NCBI GenBank assembly: GCA_003586115.2
Contig: QVOM02000116.1
Coordinates: 41,254,197-41,318,196 of the forward strand
Origin: Salvator merianae
Lineage: Eukaryota; Chordata; Lepidosauria; Squamata; Teiidae
Direction: 5' to 3'
Length of the DNA stretch: 64,000 nt
The notes beneath the pieces were generated by a model. The model searched no databases and was not told the origin of the DNA. It worked only from the letters and a program-made list of their open reading frames with translations. Numbering within the stretch: the first letter of the stretch is position 1; each line of letters starts with the position of its first letter. Both the position numbers and the translations under genes were made by a program. Shown piece after piece: positions 23,106-63,932 of the stretch.

Positions 23106-26100
23106 CTGTTCCAAAAAGTGAATTTGCTGCATTGGGGTGGGGTGTGCTAGCTTGTCTGTTTGTCTTCTTATTTCAGCTTTACAGGTGGGACTAGAATATT
23201 CATTGCATGCCATCTATCCACTATAAAGTGAAATGTATTAACCAGAGTTGCCTTGAATGAAAGCAAATATTGTTTCTAGTCATACTGGAATGCCTATGAA
23301 GTCTCAAATTCAGTTGTGCAAAGATACATAACTATTATGCCATAGTCAAATCCTTTGCTTCAGATAAAGGCATTGCATTGGAGAGGCAGAGTTTGCTATG
23401 AATTTAACCATTTTATTCAGCTAAATAAGTGGACAGTTATGAGGAAGGGTCAAAAGTTTTAGACATGTGATATGAGTCCACCTTATTTCATGAGTAGTAT
23501 ACTTCTGTTCCCAAACGTATTTTTTAACTAGTTGTTCCTTGCCATTTTTCAAAATGAAAGTAGACACTTGGTACGCCTGACTGACAGAATATTAATCCCT
23601 CAGATAATGTCTCTGCCTAGTGTGCAATAGCACAAAACTTTTTTTAAGTGCTTCTTTTCTTTTATAAACAGCCTCACTTGCTAACGTTTTTTTTTTTTAG
23701 TGCCTGAAAAAAACAGAGAGACACTTGCGGTGTGTTGCAAGACAGCAAACTTAACAGTACTTTAAAACATTCCCACAAACATTCTCCTCACAGAGCTGTC
23801 AACAAAGAAGGCATGTTGGGACACATTTGTTCCTTCTTGGCCTCACAGTCACAAACAGCCCAGACAAGGAAAGGAGTGGGTTGCACTGGCCCGGACAGGC
23901 CCAAACACCAGAGTGCCTTCTGGGTATGTGAATGAATAAAAGAAGGCTACAATGCACATCACTTATTTTATTGCCAGGGCAAACTCACCCCCTGTTTAAA
24001 ACTGGGGACTTTTTCACATCTTCTAGTTTCCTCAGCATTGTCCCAAGGAACAGGACATAGAATTACATTTTCCATTTTTAAAAAGTCTGAGGCCAGTTGT
24101 TTCAACTCAGATGGAGACAGCGGTCACCTCCAGACATCACTTATTCCACAATGTATTGATTTACTGGTATAAAGCACAACTGGAATTATCACGCATTATG
24201 TAAATATTAGATTGATACTCCGCTTTTTAGCATCTGCCGCAGGAGCAGAGTGATGTTAGAGCCGTGAGATTTTCTTACCACCTGACCTAACCCTCCCTAG
24301 TATCATGCAAAGTACTTCTGGGTAATGACAGCTCACGCCAAACTCTCGCTGTACTTCTCACACAGTAATCAAGACAGAGTTGCAATTATGGAATAACAGG
24401 ATATTGCGCAGCAATAGTTAATTTTACAGGAATTACGATAACTTGATAAATCGGGTCTATATTCTGGGACTGTATCAGGAACGCAGTGATCAGGTGCAGT
24501 TACAAAATAATTTACCGGGTTTTGATCCTGTCTGAACACAGCTAGTATCTCTTTACCAGCTGGACAGACATCAGTTGGGGAAGAATAGACCAGGGAAGTG
24601 GGCTGGATGCAGTGACTTAGCTGGTCCCTTCACTAGGTGCATAACTACTGTTGAGGGAGCTACGCTATTCACCAGGGTCCTAGAAGTGAAGGGAGAACCT
24701 TTTTGAGCATTGGCTGGTTGCCAGGGGTTGAAATTTGTTTTACTTCCCTCCCACCCCCCCAGTCAGACTGGTAGATAACATCTTGCTTCTTTTGCCAGGG
24801 GCCTATTTCACCCTAGCTAGGACCTTGATCTGTGGGTTTATGATCGCCTTAGCTAGACCAGCAGCTCTGACGATGATAATCATCTTTATTGATCACCTTT
24901 CTCCAAAAAAACAAACCAATCCCCATGCTGACTGATGACTGAGAATACAAAACATCTTCACAAACCTGAAACAGAAATCTACACAATGAAGAAAATCTCT
25001 GAAATCTGCAGGACACAATAGCACTGGTTGCATACCAACAGGTGGGGCAGCCCAGAAATGATTATACTCCCATTTCCAACAGTGGCTGGGGCAACTAAAT
25101 TCCAGTAAGAGGCCCCCGCCCTCAACAGAAAACCCCGGTTAATGGATACCCAGCAGCAGAACATGTATGCTTGTTCCTGCAAGACGGGAGCAAAAAGCAG
25201 AGTCTTTGCACTGCAGCACCTGGATTCCAGAACTCCCTCCCTTTGAAACCTAGGAATTGCCCAACACTATTTACTGTCAGAAAAGGACTGGAGATAGGTC
25301 TGGTTACCCAGGCCTTAATGAGGCTGAAGCATGTTTAAGAGATCCTTAAGTCTATCTTAGACCTTAATTAACATTTGATGTTTTACTGCACAGTATTTTT
25401 GGTCAAAAGTTTACCTTCATTTTCATTTGTATGATGGTCTCCCATTTATAATCCCATTTCTGAAAAACACAGGAGATGTTACTGGGGTTCAGTAGAGGAA
25501 GGGAATGGAGAAGTCTGCAAGTGCAAGTCTGTTTAAACCAAAAGCATGCAGTTTCATTGCTAAACGTGCCAATCTAAGGGCAGTCTGGGTTTTGCTAAGG
25601 AGGAAGGGGTGTTTCCCTTTCGAATGATACAGCTTGTTAGCGTACAGTCTCAGACCTTGCTGTCAGAAGGGAGTTGAAGTATGTCTGTTATCCAAGGACA
25701 CTAAGTGTAGAATAATGGCCATGTCATTGACTTGTGAATTCCAAAGCACCCTGAAACATTATGGAATGCATGGGGGTGCCATAACAGTGAGCCACTTGCA
25801 TGGCAATGGGGACCGATCCTGTGATAGTATGCTGCATATAGTTTGGGATGCTTCCTGTACATTTCTGAGACAAGCAACAATTCTTTCTGTCTCTTTCAAC
25901 AAGTCTGCTGAAAAGACTGTACAGATTCTTGCCAAGATATGGGAGAACCATAGCAATATAAATCATATAAGTTAAGACATTATCTGAGTCTACTCCCTAC
26001 AGGAGCTCTTATCTACACATATGAATTGCCTCTTACTGCAATCAAAATTACGATCCTTCTGGCTGATGAAAAATCCATCTGGGATGGCCTGTTCCATGCC

Positions 26101-28441
26101 AGCCCCCACCAGAAGCTCTGAAGGCTGCGCCAGCTTTGGAGTTGGCACTGAGGTTTCCAATGGCCAGGAATGAAAGGTAAGAGTTCCTGAGGGGGCTTGT
26201 TTCAGTGGCACATCCTGCTGTGCTGCCAAAATGGGCCTCTTGTATCCCGGAAGAGGGAGTGGAGTGCTTTCTGCACACGACCCGCTATCCCAGGACATGT
26301 AGATAGCATACCAGTAGACCCTGATGTCGATGTCTACAGGTAAACTGGATTAGGGGCACATTTTGGGTGCTGTAGTTCAGTTCATGTTTCATCCTATGCG
26401 GATGGAGCATACTACCAGTGGGAAGGTCCTCCCCAATCCTGCACTAATGCACAGAGACTAGTAGACCCTTTCTTGGCACAGGACAACTCCCATATGGAAA
26501 GGGCCTGTGAGAACAGAATATAACTAAGACAGAACTATGATTTAATCTAGCAGGCTATGTTCCACAGATGCGCAGAACAAAATGTCAACTGGCATAGCTT
26601 TTCAAAATTACCATTTTTGACAATGTTTACTGTAACAGTTCATCAAATACAATATCATGCAATACAACACTGAACAATAAGCTAATTGTCAAACATACAA
26701 TGAAAAATGAAAAATACAAATCCATACAAAATAAAAAGAACAAGTAATTCACATATCAGCAATTATTGGTCATTGGGCAAAGAATGAGAGACAGTTCACA
26801 ACAGAAATGCAATTCATGGTCATCTAACCATTACATTAAGATATGCTTTGGGGGGCATAGAGTAATATAAGCAAATGGTCTTTCAACAGTTTCCACATAG
26901 ACAAGGATGTATTTCAAAGAGGTAGGTCCTGCATCCTTTTCTTTTGAAATTTGTATTGAATTGCCCTCTCCTATGGCAACTCATTAAGTGCCTTGCATTA
27001 GGCAAAGCCACCGAAGTTACAGCCCTCCCTAACTCATCTTGCTCAGTTACCTGACTGAGGCAGCACCAGTGAAAGCAGTAAAGGCCAAGAACGTGGGAAA
27101 CAGAATCACCAAGAGCCGTTGGTTAAGGGTGCAGCGCTTAAAATGGAAGCTGCTCTAAAGAAGTAATCAATACGTCGTATTTTGGTTTAGAAATAATATA
27201 CATGCAAACAATGGACCTTAAATATGCTAGGATAAAGGCTGAGCCAAGGCATGAAAGCTGGTGCCAAAATAAAATTACAGGCAAGGTTAGGGTCTGTCTG
27301 CTGCACAGCTGCAGCTGAACGCAGCTTTATGTATATTAAAGAAAATAACAGGCACTCAAGAGACAATAATTACAGTATTTCTCATTTGTGGAACGTGCTG
27401 AAAACAGGGTAATCTCAGCTGCAGTCCTCTTAACCTAGTATTTTTATGCATGCATCCCTCCTGTAAGTAATAATTGTTTAAGAGGTAATTTTTCTGTTCC
27501 ACTCCCACTTCCACTAATGGAAATTTAGAATGGGCTGCACAGAACATCAGAAGGCAGGAATAGATAGGAAAACAGGAGGCAACATAATAGTTTATCCAAT
27601 TACTTCCATAACACTTTCTTCCTTGCAGAAGACTGCCCATAGCTCTTGCCTTTTCTCATCCTCCAGGGCCTTCCCCCGATTTTAATTCTTATTTTAATCT
27701 TTCAGTTACACTTTAATATCTGGCACAATTTAAGATCATATTTTAAAGTCTTTTAAAGCTTACATCCCTCCCTTATACATAATTGGGCAGGTAAAATGAC
27801 AGGATGGCAATAGGGCTCACTGCTACAGCTGTACATTTCTCTTTCACACCACCCTCTGTGTAAACTGCCCTATAATGAAGGAAAAGCAAAGCAAGCACAA
27901 ATGCAGAGAATCTAATGAGCACTGGGCTAACACTTGGCCTGTATTTTATTGCTGTACATTTTTACTTTTTTACTTTCTCACCAGGCTACTGTCTAGTTTC
28001 GCAGAGTGGACCCACAAATCAAGATGACCTGAGACAGCTGCTTGTGTTAAATCTACCCAGAAGTGGTCATGAAGATTGTTCAGTGGTGTCCAATTAATAC
28101 TGCAGCTAAAATGGACTGCAACCAGAAAGGACAAACGATTTCACTCCATGAGGCTGAGCAAATGCCAATATGAAATCCCTTATCTGGGAAGGCAACCAAC
28201 CTGTCCCATAAAGTCAACTAATAGCAACTGTGACCAGAGAAGGTGGAAATTTTAGAAAGAAAAATTATATAGGGTGCAAGTTACTTGCTCTTATAAGGTA
28301 CTGTGCGGTTTTTATTCGTTTTACCCTGGGGACGTTGAGGTAAGGGTGGGACAAAAATCTAATTTTGTTGCCCTTTGGCACCAACAACTCCGGGTGACTA
28401 CATGGTCACATTTGTGCAGTTTTGTTGGCAGAGACACAGAA
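23106..28441. other. Non-coding stretch with one unique island
   Basis: No exon found. The part at about 23940-24520 looks unique and balanced in composition, with motifs such as AATTATCACGC, GTAAATATTAGATTGAT and GTTAATTTTACAGGAATTAC. The rest is AT-rich with short open frames that look like chance. Confidence 0.35.
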
Positions 28442-28530
28442 GCAGTTTGCCATTACTTTGTTCCAGGGATGTCAGGCATCAGACCTGCTCCCTGCTGCTT
28501 TCCAGGCAGTTTGTTTAACCACTGAGGAAC
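28442..28530 (-). mobile_element. Degraded tRNA-derived SINE head
   Basis: The minus strand reads GTTCCTCAGTGGTTAAACAA then ACTGCCTGGAAAGCAGCAGG; the CTGCCTGGAAAG block is shared with the SINE near 22.8 kb. The B-box is decayed. Confidence 0.35.
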
Positions 28531-28954
28531 AGCTGCAGCCATAGAAAACCAGGGAAAGAGTCTCAGCTACTGTTTCTGTAGATAAAACTGGGATAATGTA
28601 AGATCAGCCTCCTTGAAATCCTGGTAGATAAATTAGAGTTGGCTAACCCTTTCTGGCCCAAAGGTTCAATTCACTCTTGGCAAGATTTTCAGTGTGTGCA
28701 GCAGATGGGTCCATCCCACATTTTCACGCCTACATACAAACACAGGCATGAGATACAAGTGTAAACCCTCCTTCAGCTGCCCCATGCTGGGGTGGGAATT
28801 ACACTTACTTCCTTGCCTCTACTGTCAATCTAATGAGTGAAGAATGGACAATTTGCTTTCCCACCAGGGTGCTGGGCTGGTGCTGTCTACTTCAAACTTT
28901 CTTTCTAACATCATGACTAAAATGGGCTGGGGACATGCAGGCTAAGGAGACACG

Positions 28955-29165
28955 GTTAGTACTGGCGAGAGTCCTTGGATGAGGCCCTAGGAGTCCCTGG
29001 GTTCAAATCCCCAATCAGGCAAGGAAGCTGAGAGGGTGTCCTTGGGCCAGGCACTGCCTTTCAGCTTAACCTACTCCCAGAAGGGCTGTTGTGTGGATAG
29101 AAAAGAGAACAATGTGTAGCACCTCGAGGTCTTCGGAAGAAAGGCGAAAGCAAACACCTTAAGCT
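28955..29165 (+). mobile_element. tRNA-derived SINE with L2-like tail
   Basis: B-box region GGGTTCAAATCCC, then CCTTGGGCCAGGCACTG, CTTAACCTACTCCCAG, GGGCTGTTGTGTGGATAGAA and CACCTCGAGGTCTTCGGAAG: the layout of a common squamate SINE family whose 3' part derives from a LINE. A second copy lies near 57.9 kb. Confidence 0.65.
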
Positions 29166-30929
29166 TTTAAAGATACTTTCTAGTTTGTTGCATGACACGA
29201 TCTGCCTGGAGCCAACATAAATTACTGATATTTAAGGGAATAGAATGATGGAACAATTAATTTACAAACAACTTACAAACAAAAATCAAGCTTTAATACA
29301 AATATTTCTTATTTGGTTCATGTGTACTGACCTTGTGTATTAAAAAAAAAAAAAATCCAAAAGGACTGAGAGCAAAACTGAAAACCGTAATTAAGGTTTG
29401 TTATTACTATTAATACTTATCTGGCGTTCAGGATCAGGGCTGCTCAGCTGAAGCCCACCAGACGGTGTTGGCACCAAATGATGGAAGCTGAAATTCTGGA
29501 ACATCCGGGGGGCCATAGCAGAGCACCCCTGTACTGGAATATAATTTTGATAGAAGTATGAATGCGTAGGAAGAACATACTGTTATCCCCCATGCTGGAT
29601 CTCATATACTTGTTACAAGAGTAGAAGATCTGAATAATCGTGACCTGTGCATTCATAAAACTACTGACACTCTGTACATCCCATGCCCCCCCACCAAGCA
29701 AATATTTAATTTTCTTTATTTCATATCATTGTGTAGCAGTTTAAGCTGCTTCATGTGCTTCCAACATCAGGAATGTTTAGCACATACCGCCTTACACACA
29801 CACTGTTGAAAAAGCAGGCATGCAGATTGGGGCCAAGACATGAATTTTGTTGAGTATGTAAGTAAAATGATCATCCTTCTTTTGCTTCAAATGCACAGCA
29901 GGCTAGGGTCTGGAGCTACAGGGCAGCGAGCAGGGGCAAAGCTCCACCTGGAAGCTTCCCTTTTCTTCCCTAAGCCAGACTTCGATCCATTGCAGATCAA
30001 AGTGAAGTTCAGAAAGATCCAAAGCAAGGCTTTCTTCTGCAAAGCCTCACTTTCCACACATGCCATCCAGCGGGCCCAATTTATGGTCTACCACTGTCTC
30101 AAACATATCTGTACAAGTAAACAAACCTGGAAACTTTTAGATGAAGAGATCTGAGGTAATAAAGGCCTAGTTTCGTTGTTATATAATATTATACTTGAAA
30201 GTGAATTAACCCCTTTACAAGCCTTAAATTCCCATGGGACTTCGATGTGAACACAAATTCCTTAGACGTGGAATGGAACCATTTACTTATCAAACTACTT
30301 GGTGTACAGCAGCCAAGTAAAAGATGATGCAATTAAAGGTCTTGTACTTACAGCACCATACACCAGCACAGCTAACTCACTTTCCTCCATTAGCTTCCTC
30401 ACTGTGTTGGTCTGGACATGGAAAAAAAAAACTACATACTTTCATAGGATCTAGGACTGTCTCAAAATCAAACTCTTCTGGTCTAAAGTGCACTCTGTGT
30501 TGGAAAAGATAATACCTGCCTGAACCAAGTTTCATTATATTTGTTTAGAACAGGAAATGGCAATATCAAACATAAAAGATCTGATAAAATTTATGTTAAC
30601 AGCTACTAAAACTTTGTATCATCCAGAAACAACTATCAAATCTAACCTTGCAACTTTTGTTCATTATCCAAACTCTGTGATTTAGCATGCTGTGAATACA
30701 TTTCATTTCAACATTAACAAATGATAGACAGACAGCAAAACATTTTTTCTCATCTCAGCAACCTTCTCATCAGCACGATGCTTAATTTTAATGAATTTGA
30801 GCTCCCTTCTAGACAAATGTTCACCATTTGATTTATTGGATAATGTAGATTCTGAATTTGTGAAGTCGTTGAATTTAAAACACGAATTAGTTTAAATGTA
30901 GTCCCTCAGTTTTAATCCTTCCTTTTTCA

Positions 30930-31145
30930 TCACCAAGGATTGTCTTGGTATATCCCATGATCTCCAAGTGCATAAGTCTCCGTATTAAGTGTTTTTTTTA
31001 AAGTTGAGACTATATTGGTTTGCAGTTAATTTTCTTGCTTTTCTAAGTTTTTTGTTTCCTCTTTGTTTTGCTGTGTAAATTCGGTTAGTTCTTTTGATTT
31101 GGTCACATGACATCAATAAACTTGACTGATTGACAAATTATTTTT
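30930..31145 (+). mobile_element. Possible LINE 3' terminus
   Basis: Ends ATCAATAAACTTGACTGATT then GACAAATT, resembling LINE tails made of AATAAA plus TTGA-type repeats, after a T-rich 3'-UTR-like stretch. No coding remnant. Tentative. Confidence 0.3.
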
Positions 31146-31837
31146 TAAAATCTTCATATTTGTTTACTATAAAACAAATAGGAAGGAAAAGTGATTCCAT
31201 ATGACACTATATGAATGGTTCAAGTGTGGCATCTTTTGAAATGAATTTAATCTAGTTCCCTTCTTGTCTAACAAGGAGTGAATACTCATATATTTTCAAT
31301 GTGAGTGAGGAAAAGTAGCACAGCAGATATGGCCATAAAAACAGGAAAGTAATAAATAAAAGGCAATAAAGAACAAGTAGTCAGCACTATATTGCTCATT
31401 GTTTAAACCAGCCAACGAAACAAGAAGAAATCTTTAGCAAAGGAAAGCATCAGAGAATACGGGGTACAGAATTGCCACAGAGGTTTTGTAACAGTACAAC
31501 ATCTAGATGAAATATTACAGAATTAGATGAATTGACACATCATCTTGTACTTCTAGAAAGGGCAAGCTATCAAGCTTACAAACTCTTACTCTCCCATACA
31601 CTTTCCTTTCAAAGGTTGCAAAAGTTCACAGGTTCTCTTGAGGTCTGATTAGAGAGCAATGCTGCCAGCACAGAATTACTTTCCATAGCAGACACAAATT
31701 CTTCAGTACAATGGATGAATTCTACATCTTAAGTTCCTGTTATGTGGTTTAATCCTATGCAAGTCTGCTTGGAAGCAAAATGCCTTGGGTTTAATGCTGT
31801 CTAATCCAAGATAGTTGTATGTAGCATTGGCGTGTGA

Positions 31838-31945
31838 GAGGAAGTACTGCTAGACCACAATTCCAGTCAGCTGTTGCCAGCATGGATAATGCATGAACAT
31901 GATGGGAGTTGCAGTCTTAAGATCTGGAAGGCCTCAGATGTTCCA
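31838..31945. repeat. Second copy of ACTACAACTCCCATCAT palindromic repeat
   Basis: GACCACAATTCCAGTCAGCT at one end and TGATGGGAGTTGCAGTCTTA then GATCTGGAAGGCC at the other. Same family as the copy at 55.1 kb. Confidence 0.5.
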
Positions 31946-32293
31946 TTCCTGTTTTAAAAATCATGATCTTTATTCCATTTGAATAGCATGAATATAATTA
32001 GCTTTCTGTAGCTGATGGTTCTTCTGGTAACAAATACACAAGTTACGCCATGATAAATCAAAGGTGGAACAAAACATTAGCATTACCTGAAGAATTGCTA
32101 TTCTAAACACATATATTTTTATGGGGATGGATGGTCACTATATTTATTACAATGGAATATATCTAGAGACATTTTGCTCCAAACTAAGAATCCTAACCCA
32201 AGTGCATAAGGCTCCATAAGCATCCCATTATTATTCAATGCTAGAAAAGTGTGGAGCAGGAAATACCCTGTCTTGGATGAGGGTTACAAGAAA

Positions 32294-32295
<2 letters not shown>

Positions 32296-32327
<32 letters not shown>
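32296..32327. repeat. (GT)n microsatellite
   Basis: GT dinucleotides over 32 bases, followed by TTGTGTTTG. Confidence 0.95.
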
Positions 32328-32330
<3 letters not shown>

Positions 32331-32946
32331 TGTTTGTCCTCCATTAATCTCTACAGTCAAAGCATACCAAAGAAGGTTGGCCTCAAGTTGAATTGAAAAG
32401 GAGTGTAATACCTTGGTTTGGACTTGAGCTGAACCAGGGAAAATCTGGATTATGCTTGATCTAAATGGCCAGTTTCTGAATTTGCACATCCTTAGCTCCA
32501 GTGTTTTCTTTCTTAAATGGAAGCAATGCATATGTGACATTAAATAGAATATGCCAGACAGTTTGAAAACACTCATCTCCATCCTTTAAGTAGAATATAA
32601 CTACAAATTACAATATGGTATGTCCAGTTGATGAATCCTTTTAATACTAGGCAAAGACAGCACCAAACAGCCCACGTCAATATCCCAGACAATCAGAATT
32701 CTCCCGCTTCCAGACTTGTACTTCTGGCTTAAGCAGAATAATCTGGAAATAAAGCAGCTCTGTTCTGTGTTAATAATGGACCTTACTCATGAGTAAAAGC
32801 AGGATAGTGAGCTATAGATGTGGATGCAGAAGCTGAATGTGGGATTGTATAAGGAACAACAAAAAGAACAAGTTCAGATGCAGCTGTGCAAAGTTTCCTT
32901 GACTGTGAATGAAGACTCAGTCTATACAACATATTCCATGTCTTTC

Positions 32947-32952
32947 TTTATT
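32947..32952 (-). promoter_or_regulatory. Candidate CUL2 polyadenylation signal AATAAA
   Basis: A canonical hexamer on the minus strand about 455 nt past the stop codon. Position and orientation fit CUL2 cleavage, but nothing here proves use. Confidence 0.45.
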
Positions 32953-33405
32953 TGACAAGCAGCAGTATCATGTTCTTCTTTTTACATTTTAATGTAGATA
33001 CAATTATTATGTTATTTGCCATATTACAATATTTAGTCAGTTTTAACTTTGTCTTTTAAGATACATTAAAAAACATCAACTGCAAACGTGAAGGGATGGA
33101 GGGGGTGAAGGGAAAAGCATGGTATCCAACCAAAATTTCCACATTTCAGCAAGACTGCACTCATTCTCTTTTCATAAAGTTTTAAGAAATGTCGTAATGA
33201 CATGAGCTTGGAATATCTATAGGCTTTTTTTTTTCGTTTGACGCTCATGACATGGCACTGGTGATGTTGTAAACAGCTGAAAAAACAGGGGCTGCCAAGT
33301 GACCAATTATGGAGGCACAACAGGCCTGCTTTTTTCCCCCAAAGGGCACACACCAAGCAGGGACCGCGATGGTCTTCGTACAACCATACCTGCAGGTCAT
33401 TAACC
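32947..33405 (-). other. CUL2: Probable CUL2 3' untranslated region
   Basis: Follows the CUL2 stop codon. The first clear AATAAA on the minus strand is at 32947-32952, suggesting a 3' UTR of about 450-480 nt. A T-rich tract (poly-A on the minus strand) lies near 33223-33233. The real cleavage site, and any longer isoform, cannot be settled from sequence alone. Confidence 0.5.
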
Positions 33406-61140
<27,735 letters not shown>

Positions 61141-62459
61141 TCAAAACCAATCAGACAATCCCTTTCAATGAGTGAGCAATCTCATTTGTAGTTGTCATTC
61201 TGCCAGTGAGCAATCTGTTTTATCTGAGGTATCATTTGAGAATACATACACTTACAAAAAAGGCAAAATGCAAATAGACTCTTATTTGAAGGAAGGAAGG
61301 AGAGCAGGCTTGGGTTCCCACACTCCTTCTCAAATAAAGTCTTTGGCTTCCAGACTTACCCTTCCCCTAGTAAACAGTCAATGTAAAACAGCTAAAGCAA
61401 AAATACACGTCTGTCAGCATATCTTTTTAATATTCAGTTACCTAGATAAGATATAATGCTATCCACAATTTTTTTTTAAAAGGATTCTGTTCATAGCTTT
61501 CATGGGTTGTCCATCCCCTTCAGATCTCCTGATCAGAATTCAGGAAGGTGTTACCTGGACTGATTCTTGTTAAGCTTAGTAGAAATCCTTCCACCTCTCA
61601 CCATCATCAACTGTTCAAGCTCAGAAAACATTGAGGGCTAAGGAAAATACTTGACTTCTTGCCTGACATGTCCAAAGTTTGCAGGAGGATGGGGGAGAGA
61701 GAGCACAGGAATAAAACCTGCTATGATCCCTTTGTCAAACTGTACTATAAAGAAAGACTGACATTTCCAGCAAAGGCTTCCTGCCACAAAACAAGGCATA
61801 TGCACTCTTTAGCAAGTATAAAAATGTAATTCTAGACACGTGGCCAAGACTCCAAACTGGTTTGCATCCTTATTTATGCAGCAACACAATGTTACTCTTT
61901 TTAAAGGTTTTTTAAGAGGAGGAGGAGAGATAAAAGAATTTGGAGAGGGATACAGACCAACCAATACTATTCAGGGATACTATGAACTTCATGTGATGGG
62001 AAAAATTGACGCCCAGCAGTAGGAAAGGAGTCAGAACAAATCTGTTTTTATTCTTTCAAAGTTTTAAAAAGTAGCAGAGAGAAAAGAATAGATTTGATGT
62101 CTAAAATCAACAACACACACTGTTATTTACGCCAAGCATACTAAAAGCTGAAACTAATGTTGCTACAACGTTCACCATACTGGATCAGCCTTTCCTAGAC
62201 TCCGCAATATTTTCTACCATGATGGCCACCAGTCCTAAGGGGATACAAGAGTAATCTTATGGCTTGTGTGAAACAAGTACAGGCTAACAGTTTCTACTTC
62301 CCTTTCCCACCCAGGGAGCAGAAAAGCAGGAACTATGCTTTCTGTAGGGCCGCTAATAAATTATGCCCATTAGAATTTCCTAGATCTATTCTCAAAAAGG
62401 AAATAGTTCCCTTTCAGGCAGACTTATTTGCTTTAATTTACTTCAGCTATATTTCAACA

Positions 62460-62683
62460 TCAGCAATATTTATGTCCCTCACAAGACTGCCATCCTGCAA
62501 GACATACTATCCCCACTGAGTCACTCAATTTGTCTTTAAAGCTTTGCATGAATTCAAGACATTTTTTGAAGCTACAGTTCTCTCTCAGTTGTGGAAGTTC
62601 CAGCAGTCTGGAACCCACAGGAGATTCTGTGACAGAGAAGGTTTCCAGCTTCAAAAGGATGCCCATTAACTTGTCGAGAGCTG
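62460..62683 (-). CDS. Unidentified exon-like segment C, possibly 3'-terminal
   Basis: Acceptor tccttgcag at 62685-62684, then an open frame starting ALDKLMGILLKLETFSVTES, then SPVGSRLLELPQLREN and KKCLEFMQSFKDKLSDS. It either splices at ATA|gtatgt (about 62496) or runs to TGA at 62460. An AATAAA on the minus strand near 62045-62050 could end the transcript. Not cullin-2 and not recognised. Incoming phase 2 does not fit segment B directly. Chance ORF, an unrelated nested gene, or misassembly are all possible. Confidence 0.42.
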
Positions 62684-63114
62684 CTGCAAGGAAAAAATAG
62701 GCAAGGTGATATGCCAGTGTGAATTAATTTAAAACCAGAAAATGAACTACAAGGGCCAACTGAATTGTACCTAGGTGTGCTCCTGTTGCACTTTCCACTG
62801 CTCCTTAGTACTGGTGTGCACACAAACACGAGAACATGTGAAATAAAAGGTCTCATGAAAACCAAACGGAAGACTGGGGTGCTTCCACATGATTGGGTCC
62901 CTAAGGACCAGCTTGACATTTCAAGCAAGAGACTGCATGATTTTCTCACAGTGCTTGTTCAGTTCTCACAAGAAGTTACAAGTTTCCACAAACCAAAAAC
63001 TAAAAACAGAACTCTAATTAATGACTGTCCAGAATCAGACACAGGCCCTTAACTGTGGCCAGCATTTCATTTTTTAAAAATTGTTTAAAATTGGTGCAAA
63101 ATTCTATTCTGTTT

Positions 63115-63170
63115 AAAATAACTGTAAACCACTCTGAGACCTCAGGGTGAAGAAATGAATGAACCAAGTA
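63115..63170 (+). mobile_element. L2/SINE tail fragment
   Basis: ACTGTAAACCACTCTGAGAC then AGGGTGAAGAAATGAATGAA resembles the TGTAAACCGCCTTGAG-type 3' end of L2 and its SINE partners. Confidence 0.4.
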
Positions 63171-63264
63171 ACTGATATAACTATATTCTGATTAAACTGA
63201 AAGAGAACCAATTTCAGGACAATGGATATGTGAAGAATGTACTGATTGCATTTATGTTCTGCTT

Positions 63265-63375
63265 AGTTTTCTGAAGGCAACAAAAATTATTCAGGGACTG
63301 GCCCATGGTCACACAGTGAGTTGCCACAGCCAATTCAGGATTTGAACCCAGGGACTCCCTCAGATCTTTGTAAAG
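63265..63375 (+). mobile_element. MIR-like CORE-SINE remnant
   Basis: CCCATGGTCACACAGTGAGT and AGGATTTGAACCCAGGGACT match the amniote-wide MIR consensus 3' of its core. Ancient and diverged. Confidence 0.6.
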
Positions 63376-63468
63376 CTGTAGTAACTTTTGTTTATTCTTC
63401 TACTAGGGCACAACTTCTACATTACCTTAATATTTGCTATTTTATATTTGATATTCACAGTTGGGCAC

Positions 63469-63549
63469 CTCTTCTTCTTTCGGCATTTTAGAAATATACA
63501 GTAACGATGACAAATGAAACTCAAGCATGGGCATCTGTGTCAGAGTATC
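63469..63549 (-). CDS. Unidentified exon-like segment B
   Basis: Acceptor catgtttag, then 27 in-frame codons reading DTLTQMPMLEFHLSSLLYIS and KMPKEEE, then GAG|gtgccc, a weak donor. Read-through would meet a stop 10 codons on. The composition is protein-like and the incoming phase fits segment A. Not recognised. The donor weakness and the phase mismatch to segment C mean an exon may be missing or the boundary is wrong. Confidence 0.4.
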
Positions 63550-63750
63550 CTAAACATGTGCAATATAAACAGTTTTACAGGAAATCTTAATACAAACTGA
63601 TCACAGCTCCCAGATTTCCAACTCTTAATTCCAACAAAATTACTCATATTAATAAACCCTGAACTTCTGTAGCCTTTGAAGCTTCCAGTAATGTGACTTA
63701 ACAGAAGAACAGGATTCAGCTGAAATTCACTGATAGAAAGGACCAGGAAT

Positions 63751-63828
63751 AGTTATCTATAGTGCTCTTGTGGCTTCTCTCATATATTAACTGACATGTA
63801 AGAGCCACAAGAGCACCGTAGATAACTG
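63751..63828. repeat. 78-bp near-perfect hairpin
   Basis: AGTTATCTATAGTGCTCTTG then TGGCTTCTCT pairs with AAGAGCCACAAGAGCAC then CGTAGATAACTG across a loop of about 18 nt. It lies between unidentified segments A and B. TATAGTTA/TAACTATA repeats follow to about 63870. Confidence 0.8.
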
Positions 63829-63932
63829 TAGATATAGTTACATATAACTATAGATACAGTTATATAACTGCTCAGTAAGCCTAAGGAAGATGTAGGAAAA
63901 TGAGGGATGCAGGAAACTCCATCAAGTGCTAC

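Noticed and set aside
33066..33383. 105-codon minus-strand frame
   Set aside because: Lies in the probable CUL2 3' UTR just past the stop codon, with no protein-like features.
63115..63375. Further exon of the unidentified gene
   Set aside because: Better explained by an L2-type tail and a MIR-like SINE.
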